Shown in pieces: positions 1 through 8,660 of a stretch of 64,000 bases of DNA. Both the position numbers and the translations under genes were made by a program. The DNA is from CAZHVS01 sp964536015. Its GTDB lineage: Bacteria > Bacteroidota > Ignavibacteria > Ignavibacteriales > Ignavibacteriaceae. The stretch covers positions 310,001 to 374,000 of the forward strand of contig CAZHVS010000002.1 in assembly GCA_964536015.1 (NCBI GenBank), read 5' to 3'. Every line of letters begins with the position of its first letter. The stretch's first letter is position 1. Under the pieces are notes generated by a model. It was not told where the DNA came from and did not search any database. It saw only the letters and a program-made list of their open reading frames with translations.

Positions 1-1
1 T

Positions 2-1846
2 TATCTCAACTTTTCATCTGCACAAGAAATGAGGGGGACTTGGATAGCAAGAAGTTCTCTATCTTCAAAGGATGCTTTAGCTCAAGCAATGGATACTATT
101 GTAGCGAATAATTTTAATACTGTATTCGTAAATGCATGGAGCAGGGGATACCCTTTGTGGAACAGTGAAATATTTTTCAATGAAACCGGAACTAGAATTG
201 ATCCTCAATTTAATGGAAGGGATATTATAGCAGAAGCTATAGTAGAAGGACATAAACATGGTTTGCACGTTGAGGTTTGGTTTGAGTATGGCTTTGTTGG
301 TGGATATACATCTACTGTTTCGTCTTATAAAGGTCCAATTTTTCAAAATCATCCTGATTGGCTTGCAAGAAAAAATAATGGAAGCGATGTTGATACTATT
401 AGCGATGGAAGTGGTTTCTTTTATTGGATGATTCATACAAAACCAGAAGTCCAAAATTTCCTAATTGCTTTAACAACTGAACTTTGCAGGAAATATGATA
501 TTGATGGAATTGAATTAGACAGAATCAGATATCCCGGACTGCAATGGGGGTATGATAATTTTACTGATAGTCTCTATAGAGCTGAACATAACAACAATCC
601 ACCACCTGTAAATATTTCAGATGCTTCCTGGATAAGATGGAGAGCTGATAAATTGAATGATTTTATTGCACGCACATATGATAGTATTAAAACAATTAAT
701 CAATTTATAAATATTTCCAATGCACCAAGCTTATATAGTTCAAACAGCTATACTTCATATAATAGTTATTGCCAGGACTGGGTTTGGTGGATTAACAACA
801 ATAAAGTTGATAATGTTCAAGTGCAATCATATGTCTCTTCAACTGCATCTTTTTCTAATATTTTAGATTACATTAGTATACTTGTAAATAATAAATCAAA
901 AGTTTTTCCTGCATTTGCTACAAAACCAAATGGAGTTTTTATAAATGTTGATACAGCACCTGCATATGTAACTACTACAAGAAGTAAAGGATTTAATGGA
1001 AATGCTATTTGGTATTATAACGATTTATTAGGTTCGTTTTTTGCAAAGTTAAAATCATCAGTTTACGCAAATAAAAGTCATGTACCATATTCACCGATGA
1101 ACTGGAGAAGTTACTTTAAAATAGATCAAATTACTGATTCATTAAATTTGGTTTTCAGTGGCAACTGGATAAATAGTTCCTTCCCAGGATTTAATGGTCC
1201 AGCAAAGTACGCTACTAGTGGGATTAATTCGACAATTGATTATTATTTTAATGTACCAGTAAATGGAATTTACGAAATATACACTTTTAACGTTACATCA
1301 GTTAACGGAACAGATTCAGCAAAATTTATTATAACAGATTCAACAAATGTTCAAACAATAAAATATTTGAACCAAAACAATTCTATAAATAAAAGATGGA
1401 TAAAATTAGGAGATTTTAAATTAGCAGAGGGAAGATCTAAAGTTGTTCAAATTAACAGCGAAAACCTTCAATCGGGACAGATTCTTAATGCAGATGCAAT
1501 TATGATAATATTGAACAGAAAATTATCTCCAGGTTCTGTAAGTGATATTGGAACAAAAAAAACGTTGATTGATAAAAAAAAAAGTTTAAACTTTAATTTA
1601 TCGTCATATCCTAATCCATTTAATTCTCTTGTTCAGATTAATTATGATATTAATGAAAAAGAACCTTATTCAATTAAAGTAATTGATTTGCTTGGAAGAG
1701 AGATACAAAATTATTTTTTCAGCACAATTAATGTTGGAAAAAATAAAATAAATTTAACATTTGAAAATTTACCGAGCGGTATTTATTTTTTGATGTTAAT
1801 TCAAAAAAATAAAATAGAAAAAATTAAATTAGTATTATTGAAATAG
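2..1846 (+). CDS. Secreted glycoside-hydrolase-like protein (GHL10/DUF187) with golvesin-like and T9SS sorting domains, 5' partial
   Basis: The gene is cut by the window edge. The first ATG is at 29, but the frame stays open to base 2 and encodes LNFSSAQE before it, which looks like the end of a signal peptide, so the true start lies upstream. Residues about 1-340 (counted from the ATG) match the GHL10/DUF187 barrel: an RGTWIA opening, HGLHVEVWFEYG, and the conserved DGIELDRIRYP strand. Residues about 375-500 resemble the golvesin C-terminal-like (CBM-type) domain. The last 85 residues form a T9SS type A sorting domain with YPNPFN, DLLGRE and a Lys-rich tail. The protein is probably exported and released or anchored at the cell surface, acting on polysaccharide or peptidoglycan. 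The substrate cannot be read from the sequence. Confidence 0.85.
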   Translation, partial: YLNFSSAQEMRGTWIARSSLSSKDALAQAMDTIVANNFNTVFVNAWSRGYPLWNSEIFFNETGTRIDPQFNGRDIIAEAIVEGHKHGLHVEVWFEYGFVGGYTSTVSSYKGPIFQNHPDWLARKNNGSDVDTISDGSGFFYWMIHTKPEVQNFLIALTTELCRKYDIDGIELDRIRYPGLQWGYDNFTDSLYRAEHNNNPPPVNISDASWIRWRADKLNDFIARTYDSIKTINQFINISNAPSLYSSNSYTSYNSYCQDWVWWINNNKVDNVQVQSYVSSTASFSNILDYISILVNNKSKVFPAFATKPNGVFINVDTAPAYVTTTRSKGFNGNAIWYYNDLLGSFFAKLKSSVYANKSHVPYSPMNWRSYFKIDQITDSLNLVFSGNWINSSFPGFNGPAKYATSGINSTIDYYFNVPVNGIYEIYTFNVTSVNGTDSAKFIITDSTNVQTIKYLNQNNSINKRWIKLGDFKLAEGRSKVVQINSENLQSGQILNADAIMIILNRKLSPGSVSDIGTKKTLIDKKKSLNFNLSSYPNPFNSLVQINYDINEKEPYSIKVIDLLGREIQNYFFSTINVGKNKINLTFENLPSGIYFLMLIQKNKIEKIKLVLLK

Positions 1847-1865
1847 TTTTAAAATTGGAGAATTT

Positions 1866-3236
1866 ATGAGTGCCCCAAAAAAATTAGCGATACTTGTTGG
1901 AGGTGGACCTGCACCTGGAATTAATAGTGTAATTGGCGCCGTTACAATTCGAGCTTCTGTTGAAGGGATTGATGTAATTGGTGTGCGTGATGGTTTTCAG
2001 TGGTTAATGGAAGGCGATATTAGTCATTGTCGTGAATTAACAATACAAAATGTAAGTAGAATCCATTTTAGAGGCGGCTCATATATTGGAATTTCAAGAA
2101 GCAATCCTACAAAAGATCCAAAACATCTTGAGAATACAGTTACATCACTTTTAAGATTAAATGTAGATAAACTTGTTACAATAGGTGGTGATGATACTGC
2201 TTTTTCAGCTATGAAAGTAAATGAGATGGCTTCAGGTAGGATACAAGTCGTACACGTTCCAAAGACTATTGATAATGATTTATATCTTCCACATGGCATT
2301 CCTACTTTTGGATTTCAGACTGCAAAACATCTTGGAGTTGAAATAGTTAAAAGTCTCATGGTTGATGCTCAAACCACTTCACGATGGTATTTTGTAATTA
2401 CAATGGGCAGAAAAGCAGGACATCTTGCACTCGGAATAGGAAAAGCTGCTGGGGCAACACTTACTTTAATTCCAGAAGAACTCCCATCTGAGAAAACTAA
2501 GTTTAATCATATAGTTGATATACTTGTTGGTGCAATTATAAAAAGATTAAGTTATGGCAAGAGTGATGGCGTCGCTATTTTGGCAGAAGGACTTGTTGAG
2601 CATATCGATCCAGCTGATCTTGAAGAATTACAAGAGGTGGAAAGAGATGCACATGATAATATCAGAATTGCTGAAATAAATTTTGGTGAACATCTTAAGT
2701 TTAAAGTCCAGGAACGTTTGAGACAATTTGGAATTAAAGTCACTATTGTTGCAAAAAATATTGGTTATGAGTTACGGTGTGCTGATCCAATTCCTTTTGA
2801 TATGGAATATACAAGAGATCTTGGTTTTTCTGCAGCTCAATTTATATTAGGCGGTGGAAGTGGCGCTATGGTTTCAATTCAGAATGGAAAATTTGTGCCT
2901 CTGTACTTCAAAGATATTCTCGATCCGAAAACCGGAAAAACCCGGGTAAGAATGGTTGATCCAAGTTCTGAAAGTTTTTATATAGCAAGAAGATATATGC
3001 TTCGCTTGAGTCAGGCAGATTTTGAAGATCCACATGAACTTGCAAAATTTGCTGCAACAGCAAAGCTTACAATTGATGAATTCCGTGAGCAATTTCATTA
3101 TGTAATTGAAAATGATATGCTTTATAAAAATATAAGGGAAGGTAAAATCCAATTGATTTCTGCAGAAAACAACATTGCACATAAATCTGATGTATCAAAG
3201 GATTATTTATCCGGTCCTGAATTATCAAATTTATAA
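1866..3236 (+). CDS. pfp: 6-phosphofructokinase, pyrophosphate-dependent type
   Basis: This enzyme phosphorylates fructose 6-phosphate in glycolysis. The 456-residue protein starts with LAILVGGGPAPGINS (nucleotide loop) and carries GGDDT, PKTIDND and the TMGRKAGHLA substrate loop. In ATP-dependent enzymes such as E. coli PfkA the equivalent motifs read GGDGS and PGTIDND. Asp at the 104-equivalent and Lys at the 124-equivalent are the accepted marks of PPi-dependent enzymes, so the donor is inferred to be pyrophosphate and the reaction reversible. The protein is longer than the roughly 320-residue PfkA, as is common in PPi-type groups. TTGGAG lies just before the ATG. It follows the secreted glycosidase by 19 bases and ends at a strong shared terminator. 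Confidence 0.9.
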   Translation: MSAPKKLAILVGGGPAPGINSVIGAVTIRASVEGIDVIGVRDGFQWLMEGDISHCRELTIQNVSRIHFRGGSYIGISRSNPTKDPKHLENTVTSLLRLNVDKLVTIGGDDTAFSAMKVNEMASGRIQVVHVPKTIDNDLYLPHGIPTFGFQTAKHLGVEIVKSLMVDAQTTSRWYFVITMGRKAGHLALGIGKAAGATLTLIPEELPSEKTKFNHIVDILVGAIIKRLSYGKSDGVAILAEGLVEHIDPADLEELQEVERDAHDNIRIAEINFGEHLKFKVQERLRQFGIKVTIVAKNIGYELRCADPIPFDMEYTRDLGFSAAQFILGGGSGAMVSIQNGKFVPLYFKDILDPKTGKTRVRMVDPSSESFYIARRYMLRLSQADFEDPHELAKFAATAKLTIDEFREQFHYVIENDMLYKNIREGKIQLISAENNIAHKSDVSKDYLSGPELSNL

Positions 3237-3237
3237 A

Positions 3238-3270
3238 AAAAAAGGCTGTCCGTTTAAGACAGCCTTTTTT
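3238..3270. terminator. Bidirectional intrinsic terminator
   Basis: A 13-bp stem (3238-3250 with 3258-3270) is made of AAAAAA-GGCTGTC and its complement, with the 7-base loop CGTTTAA. It has T-runs on both strands and sits between the convergent phosphofructokinase and DUF6600 genes, so it can end transcription from either side. Confidence 0.9.
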
Positions 3271-3280
3271 AATAATTATT

Positions 3281-4744
3281 TTATCTTCTATCCCTGCTTC
3301 TTTCTGTTCTATCCTGATTTTGCTGCCTATTACTAGTATTATTCTCAAGTGATTGAACTTTTCTTTCATCAGTACGATATGTCCTGGATGTATTTTGATT
3401 CTCCTGGTTTCGATAATTAAAACTAGATTCGTTTTTATTGTTATCGCGATTTATAATTTGGTTTTGTAAGCGTTCATTATAGTTTCGCTGATTTTCTTGT
3501 GTTTTTGGAATTGTCATTTCATTCTTTCTTATTTCACGATTATCTCTTTGTTGAATGTTGTTATCATTCATTCTGGAATTTATTTTTTCTCTTTCATTAT
3601 TATTACGTTGATTTTCCTGCATCTTAGGAGTAATCATTTCATTTGTTCTAATCTCGCGATTTTCTCTTATCTGATTGTTATTATCATTTGTTCTGATTTT
3701 CTGTCTATCCTGTTCATTATTATTTCGTTGTGATTCGAGAATTTTAGGAGTTGAATTTTCATTTGTTTTTATTTCCGTTCGTTGATTAGTTCTTGAATTA
3801 TTTTCATTTACTCTTTTATTCGTATTTTGTTTTCGTTCAGTAGTAATATTCCTATTGTCAGTTTCAGGATTTATACTTTTTCTGAAATTATTGACATCTC
3901 TTGTTATTTGTTCATTTGAAATTACTTTTGATCTATCAAGATTAACAGTTCTTTCTTCTCTGTTTATGTTCAAAGATTTTGTTCTATCTGTTTTAATTTC
4001 ATCTTTTGGTCTGAAAATTTCAATCTGATCATTTGTCCTAACAACTGGATTTCGTCCATTATCTCTATCTCTAATAATAAGATTATTTTCTCTTAATTTT
4101 ACTCCACCTCTGTTTTCAATGAATTCTCTTTCAAGTCCGCGGTTATTAATCTCACCCAAGTTATATCTGTAGTCTCTTCGCTCATTTGTATTTGAGAAAA
4201 CTCTGTATTTTACATTATTATCAATAAAATAATTGTTTACATGTGAGTTACAGAAATTTCTGTATCTGACAAAATTCCAATGGCGATAACCAAATGAATA
4301 ATGATGGGAGAAAGTAATTCCAATATTAATTGAAAAGTGTGCATAAGGTGGTAATGGAGCCCAACCTATATAATCATCATCATATCTCCAATCGACCCAA
4401 GAAGGTGCCCATTCATAGTCTGGTATCCAAATCCATCCATAATAATCATCATAAAACCATCTTCCGTAATGATATACAACAAATCCAAATGGCTCATAAG
4501 AATCCCAGTACCATCCATAATTTGTATATATCCAGCTTCCACGTGTATAAGGAGACCACCTGTGATAACGGATGAATGGTTTCCAAACAATTATTCCATC
4601 GTTTAATTCAATCCATCGCCCATATGGTTCAAGCGAATAGTAAAAATAATTAAATCCAACACCATAATGTGGTAATGATGGAGAAGCGTTAACTTTAAGT
4701 GAAACACTGATTAGTATTACGAATATTAATATTAACTTTTTCAT
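3281..4744 (-). CDS. DUF6600-like exported protein with an Asn/Arg-rich repetitive tail
   Basis: A signal peptide (residues 1-20, ending KVNA) is followed by an aromatic region, residues about 25-150, with repeated YGRW, GSWIYTNYGWYW, YGWIWIPDYEWAPSWVDW and YIGWAPLPP. This pattern is typical of DUF6600 proteins, which are envelope proteins of unknown function. The rest (about 180-487) is low-complexity and rich in Asn, Arg, Gln and Glu. Within it, residues 328-447 form nearly three copies of a 40-residue unit beginning NE-x-x-x-PK. The start is supported by AGGAG eight bases upstream. It is transcribed away from the hydrolase-BioY gene across a 232-base gap. No enzyme motif is visible; a structural or cell-surface role is a guess. 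Confidence 0.75.
   Translation of the reverse strand: MKKLILIFVILISVSLKVNASPSLPHYGVGFNYFYYSLEPYGRWIELNDGIIVWKPFIRYHRWSPYTRGSWIYTNYGWYWDSYEPFGFVVYHYGRWFYDDYYGWIWIPDYEWAPSWVDWRYDDDYIGWAPLPPYAHFSINIGITFSHHYSFGYRHWNFVRYRNFCNSHVNNYFIDNNVKYRVFSNTNERRDYRYNLGEINNRGLEREFIENRGGVKLRENNLIIRDRDNGRNPVVRTNDQIEIFRPKDEIKTDRTKSLNINREERTVNLDRSKVISNEQITRDVNNFRKSINPETDNRNITTERKQNTNKRVNENNSRTNQRTEIKTNENSTPKILESQRNNNEQDRQKIRTNDNNNQIRENREIRTNEMITPKMQENQRNNNEREKINSRMNDNNIQQRDNREIRKNEMTIPKTQENQRNYNERLQNQIINRDNNKNESSFNYRNQENQNTSRTYRTDERKVQSLENNTSNRQQNQDRTERSRDRR
3437..3763 (-). repeat. In-gene tandem repeat, 120-bp period, about 2.7 copies
   Basis: The protein repeats are residues 328-367, 368-407 and a decaying third copy from 408. 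Shared positions are NE..xxPK, QRNxNE, a central DNNN/NDNN and REIRT/REIRK. The period is exactly 40 codons, so copies could be gained or lost without breaking the frame. Confidence 0.8.
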
Positions 4745-4976
4745 TGTTGACTCCTAAATGTTTACATACATTGTTCAAGTGCTGTACCAGTTTTAAAAGT
4801 TACAATTTGATTGAAAATAGCAATTCAATTTGAATAGTGTCTTTATTTGTAAACAGTCTTTGTCTATTATGGAAGTAAATCAATTCATTGATAATCACTA
4901 TCTTGTACTAATTATTGTTCAACATATAATTTAATTTCTTGATTTTTGAGCTTATTTTAAGCATATTTGAATTGCA

Positions 4977-6377
4977 ATGAATAAAGATTATGCTCTTTGT
5001 ACAAGGAATGGAAACACAATTAATATTACAACTTTCGGTAATGAAAACATTGAGTTTTTTCCTTGTTTAATATTTGTCCACGGTTTTAAAGGTTTCAAGG
5101 ATTGGGGTTTTGGACCTTATATTGGCGATTATTTCTCAAAGAGAGGATTCTTTGTTATTACTTTTAATTTCTCTCATAACGGTATAGGTAATAGCATTGA
5201 TGAGTTTGTAGAACTTGAAAAATTTGCAAATAACACTTTCTCTCTTGAAGTAGAAGAATTATCTGAGGTAATTGACCATTATATCAAAGGATTTTTTGGA
5301 TTTACAGTTAATAAAGAAATTTTTCTACTTGGACATAGTCGTGGTGGAGCAGTTTCTTTAATTACTGGCAGAATGAAACGCGAAGTTTCCAAGGTTGCTG
5401 TTTGGGCTTCTATTGCTGAATTAGATAGATATTCTGAAAGACAAAAAGAAGAGTGGAAAAAGAATGGTGTTTTCAAAGTTCTTAATAGCAGGACAAACCA
5501 GGAAATGAAACTAAATCTTTCTCTTTTAGAAGACATTGAAAAAAATAAAAATGGTAGTCTGAATATTGAAAAAGCAGTCAAAGATTTGAAAAAGCCTTTA
5601 TTTATTGCACATGGTGAGCAGGATTTAGCTGTTCCAATAAAAGAAGCAGAACAGCTATATGAATGGTCAGATAAGCAATTAACAGAACTTTATAAAATTA
5701 GTGGAAGTGGACACACTTTTGATATAAAGCATCCGTTTGAAGGAAGCAACAAAAAATTTGATAACTTATTAGAAAAGACACTTAATTTTTTTAAAAAAAA
5801 TACTGAGGATAAAATGCAATCGACAAATAATAATACAATAAACTTAACCAGTAAATTTTCAAAAGTTCTTGATAAAGATATTTTCTGGATTTTGATGTTC
5901 ACAATTTTAACTGCTATTTCCGCACAGGTTTCTATCCCTGTTAAACCAGTTCCATTCACGTTACAAACATTGTTTGTCATTTTAGCAGGTGCGTTTCTTG
6001 GTGCTCAGAGAGGAGCATATAGTCAGTTAATTTATCTTTTCCTTGGATTTATTGGTTTACCGGTTTTTGCTGAAGCTTCATTTGGTCCTTCAATTTTTGT
6101 CGGTCCTACGGGAGGTTATTTGCTTGCATTTCCGGTTGGTGCATTTCTTACTGGATGGATGATAGAGAAAAATCAGAAATATTTTAATGTAATTCTTTCA
6201 ATGTTTCTAGGTAATGCAGTCATTATTTTGCTTGGAACTTTATTTCTGAATGTTTTTTATTTACATAACTGGAATGATGCTATTCAGTCTGGAGCGATAA
6301 TTTTTTCGATATGGACAATAATTAAAATAATAATTTCAGCTACAGTTTTTTATAAAATTGGCAGATTGAATAAATAA
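4977..6377 (+). CDS. Alpha/beta hydrolase fused in frame to a BioY biotin transporter S component
   Basis: Residues 1-275 form an alpha/beta hydrolase: oxyanion region FVHGFKG, nucleophile elbow GHSRGG (Ser121), Asp216 in HGEQDLAVP and His246 in GSGHTFD. Residues 280-466 are a complete BioY (187 residues) with about six membrane segments and the motifs PVPFTLQTL and GPTGGYL, which bind biotin in an energy-coupling-factor importer. The junction reads AAAAAAAA-TACTGAGGATAAA-ATG. The internal ATG (codon 280) has its own GAGGA ribosome site, and a -1 shift in the A8 tract would end the hydrolase at a TGA (5804-5806) just before it. The ORF may therefore be a true fusion, two overlapping genes joined by an indel, or a slippage site. 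The hydrolase substrate is unknown; a biotin ester or amide is speculative. Confidence 0.8.
   Translation: MNKDYALCTRNGNTINITTFGNENIEFFPCLIFVHGFKGFKDWGFGPYIGDYFSKRGFFVITFNFSHNGIGNSIDEFVELEKFANNTFSLEVEELSEVIDHYIKGFFGFTVNKEIFLLGHSRGGAVSLITGRMKREVSKVAVWASIAELDRYSERQKEEWKKNGVFKVLNSRTNQEMKLNLSLLEDIEKNKNGSLNIEKAVKDLKKPLFIAHGEQDLAVPIKEAEQLYEWSDKQLTELYKISGSGHTFDIKHPFEGSNKKFDNLLEKTLNFFKKNTEDKMQSTNNNTINLTSKFSKVLDKDIFWILMFTILTAISAQVSIPVKPVPFTLQTLFVILAGAFLGAQRGAYSQLIYLFLGFIGLPVFAEASFGPSIFVGPTGGYLLAFPVGAFLTGWMIEKNQKYFNVILSMFLGNAVIILLGTLFLNVFYLHNWNDAIQSGAIIFSIWTIIKIIISATVFYKIGRLNK
5793..5800 (+). other. A8 homopolymer at the hydrolase/BioY junction, candidate slippage site
   Basis: Seven T are followed by eight A. 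Reading in the -1 frame after the tract meets TGA at 5804-5806, eight bases before the BioY ATG at 5814, where GAGGA serves as a ribosome-binding site. One extra A would produce two ordinary adjacent genes. Confidence 0.5.
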
Positions 6378-6392
6378 AAAAATTTTTTTTAC

Positions 6393-8390
6393 GTGGAATT
6401 AAAAAATATAATCTTTGTACTTATTTTCTTAATTGCGATTGTTTTATTCGTTATTAGTATTAAAAGAATTATTAGTGCGATTAAACTTGGACAAAAAGAG
6501 AATAGGTTTGATAATCCTTGGAAAAGACTAGTAAATGTAATTACAATAGCATTTGGTCAAAAAAAACTATTACGAGAACCAGTTTCAGGAGTAATTCATT
6601 TCTTCATTTTTTGGGGATTTATTCTTTTCATTTTTGCAGTAATCGAAGCTATTCTACAAGGATTTTATTCGGATTTTAATTTCAGTTTTCTTGGATATTT
6701 CTATTCACTAATTACTTTAGTTCAGGATGTCTTTGGTATTTTAGTTATAATAGCAATTATTTTTTCTTTTTATAGAAGATTTATTTTACGTATTAAAAGA
6801 TTACAAGTTGATAAAAAAGGAAAGATAGACGCGGCAATTATTTTATCAATGATACTTGTGATTGTTTTTTCAATGTTTTTACAGAATATTACTCACGTTG
6901 CAAAAAATAATTTCATCTTATCGAATTTTGAATTTCGTCCAGTGTCAATTTTTTTAAGTAATTCTTTTTTCACTGGAGATTCAATTGTTGCGGAAAATGT
7001 TTTTGAAATTTCCTGGTGGATTCACATTCTATTCATTTTAGGGTTCTTAAATTTTTTACCTTATTCAAAACATTTGCACGTTCTTACTTCAATTCCAAAT
7101 GTATATTTCAGTAAACTTAATGAAAAACGTAACGGATTAAAACCTATTGACCTTTCAGATGAGTCAATAGAAGTATATGGAGCAGATGATATCGATAAAT
7201 TATCGTGGAAACAGATCCTTGATGGTTTTTCTTGTACAGAATGTGGAAGATGTACATCAGTTTGCCCGGCAGCAACTGTTGGAAAATCATTATCTCCACG
7301 AAAAATCATTATTGATATCAGGCACCGTGCTGAAGAAAAAGTAATTTTTAATAAAAACAATTTAAACCCTAAGGGTATTTTAGAAAAAAAATTAATTCGT
7401 TCATATATAAGTGATAAGGAACTGTGGCAGTGCACAACATGCAATGCTTGCGTACAGGAATGTCCCGTGATGATTGAACATGTTGATGCTATCATTGATT
7501 TGAGAAGATATTTAGTTCTTTCAGAATCTGATTTCCCATCAACTTTGAATGGTGTTTTTAAAAATCTTGAAACAAACAGCACACCATGGGCATTTAATCA
7601 AAATGATCGAATCAATTGGACCGAAGGTTTAAATATTAAAACTCTTGCAGAAGATAATAATGGAGAAATTCTTTTCTGGGTTGGATGTGCTGGTTCATTC
7701 GATAGTCGATATCAGAAAGTTTCAATAGCATTTGCAAAAATAATGCAAAAAGCAAAAGTTGATTTTAGGATTCTTGGTAATGAAGAAAAATGCACAGGTG
7801 ATGCTGCCAGAAGACTTGGTAACGAATATCTTGCACAACAGCTTATCCAGGAAAATGTTGATACTCTTAATAATTATGGTATTAAGAAAATTGTAACTGC
7901 TTGTCCACATTGCCTTAATTCAATAAAAAGAGACTTTAAACAATTTGGTGGGAATTATGATGTTATTCATCATTCACAATTTATTGAAGAACTTCTGACT
8001 ACCGGAAGAATTGAATTTAAGGATGAGTTTAAAAAACAAAAGGTTACTTATCACGATTCTTGTTATCTTGGCAGGTATAATGATATTTATTCTTCACCAA
8101 GAAATTCTATTAAAAAAATTAATGGTTTAGAACTCATTGAAATGCAAAGAAATAAAAGCCGTGGACTTTGTTGTGGGGCAGGTGGCGGTCAAATGTTTCT
8201 TGAAGACGATGAAGGAACCAGAATTAATATAGAAAGAACAAAAGAAGCCCTTCAAACAGGAGCCGATACTATAACTTCTGCATGTCCTTTTTGTCTGACT
8301 ATGTTAACTGATGGTTTAAAAACTGAAAATAAAAATGAAGATATATTCGTTAAAGATATAGCAGAAATAATATTAGAAAATTCCAAATAA
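6393..8390 (+). CDS. Membrane Fe-S oxidoreductase, Etf:menaquinone oxidoreductase / HdrD-like
   Basis: The N-terminal half (residues 1-240) has about six membrane segments and resembles the NarI-type cytochrome b domain, with His69, His211, His227 and His229 as possible haem ligands. It is followed by two 4Fe-4S motifs, C281-x2-C-x2-C-x3-CP and C347-x2-C-x2-C-x3-CP. The C-terminal part carries two HdrD-type CCG domains (WVGCAGSFD..., CCGAGGGQMF). This is the layout of the membrane enzyme that takes electrons from EtfAB to menaquinone. The window also encodes etfBA and an acyl-CoA dehydrogenase, which supports that role. The start is GTG with no clear ribosome site, 15 bases after the BioY stop, so co-transcription is likely. 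Confidence 0.8.
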   Translation: MELKNIIFVLIFLIAIVLFVISIKRIISAIKLGQKENRFDNPWKRLVNVITIAFGQKKLLREPVSGVIHFFIFWGFILFIFAVIEAILQGFYSDFNFSFLGYFYSLITLVQDVFGILVIIAIIFSFYRRFILRIKRLQVDKKGKIDAAIILSMILVIVFSMFLQNITHVAKNNFILSNFEFRPVSIFLSNSFFTGDSIVAENVFEISWWIHILFILGFLNFLPYSKHLHVLTSIPNVYFSKLNEKRNGLKPIDLSDESIEVYGADDIDKLSWKQILDGFSCTECGRCTSVCPAATVGKSLSPRKIIIDIRHRAEEKVIFNKNNLNPKGILEKKLIRSYISDKELWQCTTCNACVQECPVMIEHVDAIIDLRRYLVLSESDFPSTLNGVFKNLETNSTPWAFNQNDRINWTEGLNIKTLAEDNNGEILFWVGCAGSFDSRYQKVSIAFAKIMQKAKVDFRILGNEEKCTGDAARRLGNEYLAQQLIQENVDTLNNYGIKKIVTACPHCLNSIKRDFKQFGGNYDVIHHSQFIEELLTTGRIEFKDEFKKQKVTYHDSCYLGRYNDIYSSPRNSIKKINGLELIEMQRNKSRGLCCGAGGGQMFLEDDEGTRINIERTKEALQTGADTITSACPFCLTMLTDGLKTENKNEDIFVKDIAEIILENSK

Positions 8391-8414
8391 TCATTAAACA
8401 AAAGGAGTAGTTAA

Positions 8415-8609
8415 ATGGAACTCTACAATAAATTAGTTGAACATGTTAAAGAACTTGAGCATGACTTTGTAAAATTTTACGAGAAAGGTCAGTCTGCTGC
8501 TGGAACAAGGCTTCGTAAAGGATTAAGTGATCTTAAGAAGCTTGCTCAAGAAGTAAGAAATGATGTTCAAAAAGTTAAAACTGACAGAAAAGCAAATAAA
8601 ACTGCTTAG
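8415..8609 (+). CDS. Histone H1-like DNA-binding protein (Hc1 family)
   Basis: A 64-residue, Lys-rich helical protein with FVKFYEKGQSAAGTRLRKGL and DLKKLAQEVRNDVQ, the core of the Hc1-like histone H1 family found in Bacteroidota and relatives. These small proteins are thought to bind and compact DNA. The ribosome site AGGAG sits nine bases before the ATG. The gene is followed at once by a strong hairpin, so it probably ends the upstream transcript. Confidence 0.85.
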   Translation: MELYNKLVEHVKELEHDFVKFYEKGQSAAGTRLRKGLSDLKKLAQEVRNDVQKVKTDRKANKTA

Positions 8610-8623
8610 TTAACTGTTGAAAT

Positions 8624-8660
8624 GCCATTCTAAGTTTTTAACTTAGAATGGCTACTTTTT
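8624..8660 (+). terminator. Intrinsic terminator abutting the next start codon
   Basis: A 12-bp perfect stem (8624-8635 with 8641-8652, loop TTTTA) is followed by TACTTTTT. The last T is directly followed by the ATG of the CapA-like gene at 8661. Confidence 0.8.

Noticed and set aside
3437..3763. Evenly spaced repeats that could suggest a CRISPR array
   Set aside because: The repeats are in frame within a protein gene with a 120-base period, are imperfect over their full length and have no unique spacers.
7061..7582. A 173-residue ORF opposite the Fe-S oxidoreductase gene
   Set aside because: It lies antisense to a strongly supported gene whose Cys motifs are conserved, and shows no motif of its own.
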